From: Pantanalinema sp.
Lineage (GTDB): Bacteria > Cyanobacteriota > Sericytochromatia > S15B-MN24 > UBA4093
Direction of reading: 5' to 3'
Length of the DNA stretch: 53,724 nt
NCBI GenBank assembly: GCA_036704125.1
Contig: DATNQI010000025.1
Location: 1 to 53,724 of the forward strand
Shown: one piece after another, positions 47,903-53,724 of the stretch
Layout of the letters: every line of letters starts with the position of its first letter
How positions within the stretch are numbered: the first letter of the stretch is position 1
Notes under the pieces: model-generated
What the model was told of the DNA's origin: nothing
The model's database searches: none
What the model saw: the letters and a program-made list of their open reading frames with translations, nothing else
Translations under genes and position numbers: made by a program

Positions 47903-47959
47903 GGATGCCTCCTGATATGCGTTCGCTGCGGCGCGGCAAAAATAGACAGAGCAAGGCTC

Positions 47960-47968
47960 ATTATAGCA
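47960..47968 (-). promoter_or_regulatory. Extended -10 promoter of lysS
   Basis: TGCTATAAT on the minus strand (TATAAT at 47960-47965), about 58 bp before TTG 47902. No clear -35. Confidence 0.6.
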
Positions 47969-48023
47969 CGACCAGACCGGGCCAGAGCACGCACAGCGGG
48001 CCTTTGCGGGCCCTTTCTCGGTC

Positions 48024-49112
48024 CTAGTACCACCGCCAGGAGATGTTGTCGGCGCTGTCGACGCTGCCGAGGCGCTCGGGCATCTCACCGGCCGCCTGGG
48101 CGTAGCGCGGCGAGTACCAGTCGCAAGCCACCAGCTTGCTGCCGTTCTTTGCCCGGACCGTGATCGCGACGGCCGCGTCCCCCGCGGCGATCTGCATGGA
48201 GACGCGGCGCTTGATGAGGGCCCTGAGGTCGTCGACGTCGAAGGTGTCGACCTTGAGGCGCAGGTCGACGGCCCGCGCCGCCCCCCCCTTTGCAGCGATC
48301 TTGCGCGAGCGGGTCTCGACCTGGTGGTCGCTCAGCGCCTGAGGCACCAGCCCCTGGGCGTCGAAGGCCCGCGAGAAGGAGACCTCGAAGGCGCGTGGCC
48401 CCTTCAGCTCGGCCTCGAGCTTGCCCTTCATCCGGGCGTCCTGGCGCACCTCGGTGATGCGTTCCTGGGTGAAATCGACCGCGAGCCGCCGCTCGGGCGC
48501 GTAGAGGGTGAAGTGGCCGGTGTCTCGATGGAAGACGATCCGACCGCCGGGCAGGGCTTCGCGAAGGGCATGCGGATCGCCGCCCGGCGCGATCCCCGAA
48601 AGCCCGAGGGCCCCGAGCAAGGCCTCCTGCCCCTCGCCCAGCGCGACCGCGGGCACCGAGGCGCCGACCAGACGGATCGCCGACAGGATCGCGGCGCCGT
48701 TCGGCCCCGGCTCGAAGGCCAGCTCGAGCCCCAGGCGCTCGTAGCGGAAACGATGGTCGTCGAGGGCCTCATCCGGGACACCCAGCAAGGCGCGGACCTT
48801 GCTCTCGGGAAGGCCCAGCTTCAGATCGGCCACCCTGGTCGGCTGCGCCGAAGGCCCGGGACCTTCCTCGCTTGACGCCGAGGGGGCGTTCGTCGGGGTG
48901 GGGCGCGGGGCGGCCGTCGCCCGGGCGGCCTCGAGGCGCTCGGCCTCCTCCACCTGGAGCTCGTAGAGCGCGACGAGGCCCACGCCGACGAAGGCGGCCA
49001 GGACGAGCGCCCCGCCGATCAGGATGCCGCGGATCCGCGCGGCGCGCGGGTCGTGCCGGCGCTTCTTGCGGCGCTTCTTCTTGGAGACCGGAGCTTGTCG
49101 CTTCTTGGCCAT
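48024..49112 (-). CDS. Membrane-anchored protein of unknown function, 362 aa
   Basis: A highly basic cytosolic tail (KKRQAPVSKKKRRKKRRHDP) precedes one membrane helix near residues 29-51, followed by a Pro/Thr/Ser linker (about 63-90) and a ~270-residue outer part. The segment VADLKLGLPESKVRALLGVPD (about 93-115) has the look of a SmpA/OmlA-type or similar small beta-alpha unit; the remainder is unrecognised and ends SADNISWRWY. ATG 49112 with GGACCCCCG upstream. It is located between ycf23 and lysS on the same strand. Confidence 0.75.
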   Translation of the reverse strand: MAKKRQAPVSKKKRRKKRRHDPRAARIRGILIGGALVLAAFVGVGLVALYELQVEEAERLEAARATAAPRPTPTNAPSASSEEGPGPSAQPTRVADLKLGLPESKVRALLGVPDEALDDHRFRYERLGLELAFEPGPNGAAILSAIRLVGASVPAVALGEGQEALLGALGLSGIAPGGDPHALREALPGGRIVFHRDTGHFTLYAPERRLAVDFTQERITEVRQDARMKGKLEAELKGPRAFEVSFSRAFDAQGLVPQALSDHQVETRSRKIAAKGGAARAVDLRLKVDTFDVDDLRALIKRRVSMQIAAGDAAVAITVRAKNGSKLVACDWYSPRYAQAAGEMPERLGSVDSADNISWRWY

Positions 49113-49177
49113 CGGGGGTCCTTCACAGCCCACGAGCCCCGACGACCATGGTCGCCGGGGCTCGAAGACGGGGCGTG

Positions 49178-49936
49178 CTAGGCGAGCGCGAGGCTGGGGG
49201 CCGCGGCGCGGACGTTGGCCAGCGAGGTGACCACGCCCTTGGCGACGGCCTCCATCTCGGCCACGGTCGCAAGCTTGCTGACCGCACGGCCGACGCCCAC
49301 GCCGCAGGCGCCGGCGCCGACGGCGAAGGCCGCGTTGGCGGGGGTGATGCCGCCCGCGACGAACACGGGCATCTCGACGGCCTTGGCGATCTCGCTGGCG
49401 TTGGCCAGGGCCGAGGTGATCGCGGCGAGCGCGCTGTGGGTGTCGACGATCGCGACGTTGCCCATGACGCCCTCGGCCTGGATCAGGTCGGCGCCGGCGG
49501 CCTGGAGCTGGGTGGCCAGGTCGAGCTGGGCGTCGAGGGGCAGGCGGCCCGAGACGGTCACGCACAGGGGCAGCCGGTCGCCGACGGCGGCCTTGACCTC
49601 GCGGGTCCAGCCGAGGATCTGCTCGGCGGTGGGCTCCTCGCCGCGGGCGTACATGGCGTCGAAGTTGCCGAGCTCGATGACGTCGGCGCCGGCCTCGGCG
49701 GCGGCGATCAGCTTGGCGGGCTCGGTGGCCGAGACGAACACGGCGAGCGAGGTCGACTCCTTGACGGTGCGGATCAGCGCGGCGTCGGCGGCGATGTCCA
49801 CCGCATGGGCGCCAGCGGCCTCGGCGGCGGCGACCACGCCCATCACGTGGTGGGTGTCGAAGTTCTCAATCCCGGCGATCACCTTGACGAAGGTGCGGTT
49901 GGCAAGAGCCTGGTTCAGGCGGTTCAGGCGGGTCAT
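49178..49936 (-). CDS. ycf23: Ycf23 family protein (DUF561)
   Basis: 252 residues of TIM-barrel type. Family signature: FVKVIAGIENFDTHHV, AHAVDIAADAALIRTVKE, FVSATEPAKLIAAAEAGAD, ELGNFDAMYARG, LCVTVSGRLPLDAQLDLATQLQAAGAD and the C-terminal phosphate-binding type FVAGGITPANAAFAVGAGACGVGVG. The family is known mainly from cyanobacteria and red-algal plastids, with unknown catalytic role, so it is a lineage marker here. ATG 49936 follows AGGAGGACC. A good promoter lies at 49986-50015. Confidence 0.88.
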   Translation of the reverse strand: MTRLNRLNQALANRTFVKVIAGIENFDTHHVMGVVAAAEAAGAHAVDIAADAALIRTVKESTSLAVFVSATEPAKLIAAAEAGADVIELGNFDAMYARGEEPTAEQILGWTREVKAAVGDRLPLCVTVSGRLPLDAQLDLATQLQAAGADLIQAEGVMGNVAIVDTHSALAAITSALANASEIAKAVEMPVFVAGGITPANAAFAVGAGACGVGVGRAVSKLATVAEMEAVAKGVVTSLANVRAAAPSLALA

Positions 49937-49985
49937 GGCGACGGTGGTCCTCCTGCGATGGCGCGAATGTGGCGTAAGCCTGACG

Positions 49986-50015
49986 ATTATAGAAGCCCGC
50001 TTCCCCCCTTGTAAA
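49986..50015 (-). promoter_or_regulatory. Sigma-70 promoter of ycf23
   Basis: Minus strand TTTACA (50010-50015), 18 bp, TATAAT (49986-49991), 50 bp before the ATG at 49936. Confidence 0.75.
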
Positions 50016-50047
50016 GCGCCCGCCCAGGCGCGCTCGTGCCGGGGGTC

Positions 50048-50755
50048 TCAGCCGAAGAGATTGTCGCGCGTCTCGGCGGCGATGCCCGACGGGTGCCCCT
50101 CGGGAAACAGGTTGGGGTCGGTGAGCTCCTCGTCGGAGTCGGGCTCCTGGGTGCGCGCCGAGCGCCCCTCGGACTCGTAGACGTAGTCCGAGGTCTCCTG
50201 GTCCTCGCCCTCCACGCGCGAGAGGCCCTCGGCCGAGGCGAGGGTGATGGTCAGGATCTTGTCGGGGATCACGATCGCGCCGTCCTTGAACTCCATGTCC
50301 GTGGTGGGGGCGAGCATGCGCGTGCGGACCTCCTCGGCGCCGAGATCCAGGCGACTCACCTCGAAGCCCAGGATGGCGCCGTCCTCCTCGTCGAAGTAGA
50401 GGTCGACCAGCGAGCCCAGGCGATCGCCGCTGGTCGTGACCACGTCGCGATCGAGCAGGAGGCGCTGCGCCGAGACGAGACCCTCGTCGTCGTAGTTGAG
50501 GAGGTCCAGGCCCGCCGTCTCGGCGATCTCGTCGCTGACGACGACCTGGTGAGGGTCGAAGGTCGCAACCTGGCTGTAGGGCAGGTCCATGTCCGAGCCC
50601 GAGATCTGGCGGTTGTCCATGACCCAGTCGATCACGAGCTTGATGACCCGCTGTTCGCTCAGATCGAGCAGCGCGTCCGAGATGTCCCCCATGTGGACCT
50701 GCTGCGCGGTCACCAGAGGAAGCTCGAGCAGGTTGCGGATCCCTCGGACTCTCAC
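50048..50755 (-). CDS. PRC-barrel domain protein, 235 aa
   Basis: Two PRC-barrel-like units can be seen: residues about 1-85 (IRNLLELPLVTAQQVHMGDI ... YSQVATFDPHQVVV) and about 95-175 (LLLDRDVVTTSGDRLGSLVDLYFDEEDGAILGFEVSR, then DGAIVIPDKILTI). The acidic C-terminal 50 residues are likely disordered. PRC-barrel proteins occur in RNA processing, photosynthetic reaction centres and surface adhesion; cyanobacteria have similar two-domain forms. GTG 50755 follows AAGGAG. Promoter at 50789-50817. Confidence 0.85.
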   Translation of the reverse strand: MRVRGIRNLLELPLVTAQQVHMGDISDALLDLSEQRVIKLVIDWVMDNRQISGSDMDLPYSQVATFDPHQVVVSDEIAETAGLDLLNYDDEGLVSAQRLLLDRDVVTTSGDRLGSLVDLYFDEEDGAILGFEVSRLDLGAEEVRTRMLAPTTDMEFKDGAIVIPDKILTITLASAEGLSRVEGEDQETSDYVYESEGRSARTQEPDSDEELTDPNLFPEGHPSGIAAETRDNLFG

Positions 50756-50788
50756 GGCGATTCTCCTTCTTCACTCTCGTTGCGCGCC

Positions 50789-50817
50789 AATATAGCGCGG
50801 CCCCACGGCGAGTACAA
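50789..50817 (-). promoter_or_regulatory. Sigma-70 promoter of the PRC-barrel gene
   Basis: Minus strand TTGTAC (50812-50817), 17 bp, TATATT (50789-50794), 34 bp before GTG 50755. Confidence 0.7.
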
Positions 50818-50854
50818 CAAGGGATCGCTCGAGATGCCTCGCGGCGACTAAGTC

Positions 50855-51442
50855 TTAGCTCTTGAGCGGATCCAGGAAGTCCGTGCCTCCGGTGCCGCTC
50901 TTCTGGATGCCCGCGACCCGCTTGATGAGCAGGAAGAGGCGCGTGAGATCGTTGCGCAGATCCTGGGCCTGGGCCTCCAGGGCGTCGAGGCGCTCCTGCT
51001 GGTCGTGACCCGGCTGGCCGCCCTGCGCGATGAGCAGCATCTTGCGTTCCTCCAGCAGGGCGTTGAGCTTCTCCTGGGTGTACTCTCGCTCGTTGGAGAT
51101 GAGCTTGTACATGTACTGGGGGTTCTGGAACTCGGGGATGAGCGTCGGGGTCGACTCGAAGGCCGCGATCAAGTAGCGCCGCTCGTCCGACTGCTTGGCC
51201 TTCTCCTCGGGCGAGAGCGGCGCGGTGACGGCCTTCTTCTCGGGCGAGGGCTCGGCGCCGACCGGGCCGGTGCGCGAGCGGGCGAACTGCTCACCGGTGC
51301 CGGGCTTGCGGGCGATCGCCCCGGTGTTGCCGGTGCGCGCTCGAGCAGGAGGCGAGACCGGCTCCGGCTCGGGCTTCTTGAGCCCCAGGGTCGAAAGGAG
51401 CTGGTTGAAGAAGCCGGCCTTCTGGTTGGGATCGTCTGCCAT
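50855..51442 (-). CDS. Hypothetical protein with coiled coil, 195 aa
   Basis: No family recognised. Residues about 1-90 are Pro/Ala/Arg-rich and probably disordered; residues about 95-180 form a helical, coiled-coil-like part (YMYKLISNEREYTQEKLNALLEE, ERLDALEAQAQDLRNDLTRLF). There is no membrane segment. ATG 51442 (MADDPNQKAGFF) is chosen; upstream in-frame sequence runs into repeat R4. It shares strand and direction with the large alanine-rich gene. Confidence 0.7.
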   Translation of the reverse strand: MADDPNQKAGFFNQLLSTLGLKKPEPEPVSPPARARTGNTGAIARKPGTGEQFARSRTGPVGAEPSPEKKAVTAPLSPEEKAKQSDERRYLIAAFESTPTLIPEFQNPQYMYKLISNEREYTQEKLNALLEERKMLLIAQGGQPGHDQQERLDALEAQAQDLRNDLTRLFLLIKRVAGIQKSGTGGTDFLDPLKS

Positions 51443-51460
51443 GCGTCGCCTCGAACGAAT

Positions 51461-51537
51461 GAGCATTCGACAAAGCCAGGCATGTGTCGCCATTTGCCGC
51501 CTGTGGCGGCTCGAAGGAACAGCTTTGCCAAACGCTC
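51461..51537 (-). repeat. Nested-palindrome repeat, copy R4
   Basis: Most diverged copy, minus strand: GAGCGTTTGGCAAAGCTG at one end, CATGCCTGGCTTTGTCGAA then TGCTC at the other. The outer stem changes AAAAC/GTTTT to AAAGC/GCTTT, i.e. both sides together. The inner hairpin is GCCGCC-TGT-GGCGGC. It lies between the alanine-rich gene and the 195-aa gene. Confidence 0.88.
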
Positions 51538-51538
51538 A

Positions 51539-51562
51539 AGAGGCCCCCCTCTGGGGGCCTCT
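51539..51562. other. Perfect 10-bp GC hairpin next to repeat R4
   Basis: AGAGGCCCCC, loop CTCT, GGGGGCCTCT, between the alanine-rich gene's stop (51595) and repeat R4. No T-tract follows on the minus strand, so termination is possible but not typical. Confidence 0.75.
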
Positions 51563-51594
51563 CTCGTATACCCTATCAAGCGGCCTTCGTCACC

Positions 51595-53724
51595 TCAGGT
51601 GAAGAGGTGGGTGATCTGGTCGTAGACCCAGGACTTGCGGAAGAAGCGGTCGAAGGCCATGAAGCCCAGGATGCCCACCGCGCCCGCGGCGAGGGTGACG
51701 GGCCAGCCGACCACCCCGAGGGCTCCGAGGGCCGCGATGGCTCCGCCGCTCGCCAGCGACGAGATGACGCCGCCGACGGTCCCGCCCAGGGTGTCGCCGA
51801 GGACCCCCCCCAGCGCGCGGCCGGGGGCGCGCTCGCCCTTGAACATCTTGAAGAGGTTCTCGGCCGTCGAGAAGACCGCCGAGAAGATGGCGCTCGAGAC
51901 GGCTGCCTTCTTGAGGCCCGGCAGCATCTCCTTGAAGCCCTGCTTGATGGTCTGCCAGCCTGCCGAGTTGCCTGCGCCCGTCTTGATCTTGCCGAAGAGG
52001 CCCTTGACCTTCTCGCTCGCCTTCCCGAACAGGTTCTTGGCGCCGTCGACCAGCTTGCCGAACATGCCCTTGGCGGTTCCCGCCGCGCCGCCGGCGGCCG
52101 AGACGGCGTCCTTGGCGGTGGTTCCTGCGGTCTTCACGACCTCCTTGGCGGCGGTGCCCCCGGCTTGAACGGCCTGGGCACCCTTGGCGGCCTTCGCCGC
52201 CTTGGTCGCGGTCTGGGTTAGCGCCTGCGCGGTATCCCCCGCAGTCGCCGCCGAAGCCGCGGCCTTCGTGCCACTCGCGCCCTTCGCGACGCGCGCGGCC
52301 GAGGTGGCGGTGCGGGCGCTGGTGGTTGCGTGCTTTGCGGCACTCGCCGTGGCTTCCTTGGCGACGGTTGCGGTGGTCTCCTTGGCAACTGCAGCCCCGC
52401 CCGCCTCGACGGCCTGGGCGCTCCCCTTGGCGGCCTTCGCCGCCTTGGCTACCGTCCTGGTGCCCTCCTGGGCGACCTGGGAGGCCGAATCGACGGCGGC
52501 CTTGGCCGAAGTGGCGCTCTTGGCCGCGCCCTTGCCCTTGCCGAAGGCCGCGAAGACCTCGTCGGCCTTGTCGCTGACCTTGAGAGCCTGCTGGGTCTTC
52601 TCGTTGAAGCCCGTGCGGAAGAGCTTCATGGCGCCCGACTTGTCGCCCGCCGCGTAGGTCTCGCCCGCCTTGCTCAGCTTCTTGGCGAAGTTCGTGAGGG
52701 TGCGCGCCTCGCCCGCGTGGCCCATGTCGGAAAGCTGCTTGGCACGCGACAGCATCTTCTCGGAGGCCGCGGCGAAGGGCTGCGCGGTGGCGGGGGTCGT
52801 TCCGAAGGCGGCCTTGAGCTCGTCGGCCTTGTCGGCCAGTCGGATCGCGTCCTGCACGCCGGGGTTGCGCAGCCCCACCTTGATCTTGGCGTGCAGCATG
52901 CGCGAGGCCGCGGGCGTGTTGCCCTGCTTGGCGAGCTCGCCGGCGCGCGAAAGGCGCTTCGAGAGCTCGGTCATCGTCTGGGCGGCCTCGGGCTGGCCCA
53001 CCTCCTTGAGCAGGGCGGCCCGCTCGGCGATGTGCTTGGACGCCGAAGCGTACTCCTTGAGGCTGTTGAGGTCCTTGACCTTGACCGGCACCGTCGCCCC
53101 GTTCTTGAGGACGTCGGCGGCCTTCTTGATCGGTTCTGCGACGGGGGCGGCGAGCGCCGGGGCCGCGGGCTTGACGGCGTTGCGCACGCCGCTCGCGACC
53201 CGGCCCGCCTCCTTGGCGCTGCGGGCGCGCTGGACCGTCTTGGCGACGGCATTCGCGGGCTCGGTGACGGCCGTGCCGCCCGAAACGAAGCCGGGCTCCT
53301 TGATGACGCTCACGGCGCCGGGCCGAGGGGTGGCGACCGGCTTGACCTTCGAAACCTTGGTCGCGGCGTTGGGGATGGCGCTGCCCGCGCTCGGCTTGGG
53401 GACCGCGACGGCGCCGGCGGGGATCTCGGCGGCGGGGTTGAGGACCGCGTTGCCGCCCGAGACCGGGGGCTTCACGACGGGTGCGGCCGGGTGGGTCAGG
53501 CTGACCTTGTCCCCGGGCTGGAAGCCGACGAGCTCGCCGACCCCCTTGCCGACCGTGCGCCAGCCCTGGGCGACGGTCTCGTTGGCCAGCACGGACTTGG
53601 CGCCCTCCTCGAGGTGCTCGGGCAGGTGCTGGACGACGTCCTGGGCCTTGGCGGGCAGGTCCTTGAGGGTCTCGGGCAGGTTCTCAGCCAGGTGGCTCGC
53701 CTGCGAAGGCAGCTGCCTGAGGCG
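51595..53724 (-). CDS. Large alanine-rich protein with internal repeats, 5' end outside the window
   Basis: At least 709 residues; the frame is open to the window edge, with an amphipathic LP-rich segment (QLPSQASHLAENLPETLK) upstream of the GTG at 53592, so the true start lies beyond. Two tandem ~80-residue helical repeats are seen (one ending ADKADELKAAFG, the other SDKADEVFAAFG). A long Ala/Lys/Thr stretch with AKAAKAAKG(S)AQAV(E/Q)AGG twice follows, like LEA or histone-tail sequence. The C-terminus has a glycine-zipper hydrophobic pair of helices (GRALGGVLGDTLGGTVGGVI, GVVGWPVTLAAGAVGILGF). No family recognised; a membrane-inserting or cell-surface role is a guess. Confidence 0.8.
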   Translation of the reverse strand, partial: RLRQLPSQASHLAENLPETLKDLPAKAQDVVQHLPEHLEEGAKSVLANETVAQGWRTVGKGVGELVGFQPGDKVSLTHPAAPVVKPPVSGGNAVLNPAAEIPAGAVAVPKPSAGSAIPNAATKVSKVKPVATPRPGAVSVIKEPGFVSGGTAVTEPANAVAKTVQRARSAKEAGRVASGVRNAVKPAAPALAAPVAEPIKKAADVLKNGATVPVKVKDLNSLKEYASASKHIAERAALLKEVGQPEAAQTMTELSKRLSRAGELAKQGNTPAASRMLHAKIKVGLRNPGVQDAIRLADKADELKAAFGTTPATAQPFAAASEKMLSRAKQLSDMGHAGEARTLTNFAKKLSKAGETYAAGDKSGAMKLFRTGFNEKTQQALKVSDKADEVFAAFGKGKGAAKSATSAKAAVDSASQVAQEGTRTVAKAAKAAKGSAQAVEAGGAAVAKETTATVAKEATASAAKHATTSARTATSAARVAKGASGTKAAASAATAGDTAQALTQTATKAAKAAKGAQAVQAGGTAAKEVVKTAGTTAKDAVSAAGGAAGTAKGMFGKLVDGAKNLFGKASEKVKGLFGKIKTGAGNSAGWQTIKQGFKEMLPGLKKAAVSSAIFSAVFSTAENLFKMFKGERAPGRALGGVLGDTLGGTVGGVISSLASGGAIAALGALGVVGWPVTLAAGAVGILGFMAFDRFFRKSWVYDQITHLFT

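Noticed and set aside
52100-52500. CRISPR-like or satellite repeats in the alanine-rich gene
   Set aside because: The repeats are in-frame coding for Ala/Lys-rich units with variable length, not equal-size repeats with unique spacers. No CRISPR array was seen anywhere.

Overview
The window is a 53.7 kb piece of GC-rich bacterial chromosome (roughly two thirds G+C by eye). Most of it is dense housekeeping sequence with short gaps, many ATGA/GTGA overlaps and frequent GTG/TTG starts. Two features point to the cyanobacterial lineage: a Ycf23/DUF561 gene (49178-49936), a family known mainly from cyanobacteria and plastids, and about 29 copies of the octamer GCGATCGC (the HIP1 palindrome of cyanobacteria) where about 2 would be expected from base composition. 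No photosynthesis gene is visible. My inference, not proof, is a non-photosynthetic, high-GC relative of cyanobacteria of the Sericytochromatia/Tanganyikabacteria type.

Layout. 1-3200: an IS256-family element cut by the window edge, a decapitated HNH nuclease gene, then an unusual array at a tRNA-Val gene. Two single-gene units (a GyrI/Cass2-like effector-binding protein and a PhnB/VOC-fold protein) are each bounded by a copy of the tRNA-Val 3' end and each carry a terminator-like hairpin. tRNA-Val, tRNA-Cys and tRNA-Gly form one unit with a strong promoter. 3.3-7.3 kb: hypothetical, membrane, CvpA-like and double-GNAT genes. 7.3-15.6 kb: smpB and a long run yceD-rpmF-plsX-fabH-fabD-fabG-acpP-fabF-rnc-rpe, a near-complete core of type II fatty acid synthesis. 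15.7-23.8 kb: a probable acquired island with a DUF4160/DUF2442 pair and a type I restriction-modification operon (hsdM-hsdS-extra nuclease-hsdR). 23.9-31.8 kb: a tiny unknown gene, a C39-like lipoprotein, an ABC exporter fused to a cyclic-nucleotide-binding domain, an AI-2E-type permease, a nucleoside phosphorylase and a glycogen-debranching-like enzyme. 31.9-42.6 kb, mostly minus strand: recO-era-cdd-pyrG, a histidine kinase, phoH-pgpH-ybeY-dgkA, rpsU, a HIT protein, and an ECF sigma/anti-sigma operon. 42.8-53.7 kb: ybaB, recR, an esterase, a LysM-like protein, lysS, ycf23, a PRC-barrel protein and a large alanine-rich protein running off the end.

Two systems deserve attention. First, the tRNA-Val array looks like an integron-style gene-cassette array that uses a tRNA gene as its insertion point; no recombinase for it is in the window. 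Second, four copies of a ~75-bp nested palindrome (6.1, 43.2, 46.3, 51.5 kb) sit just 3' of genes in a constant orientation, with compensated changes in the stems. HIP1 is absent from 15.58 to 25.22 kb and from 1 to 5.68 kb, matching the regions judged foreign on gene content.
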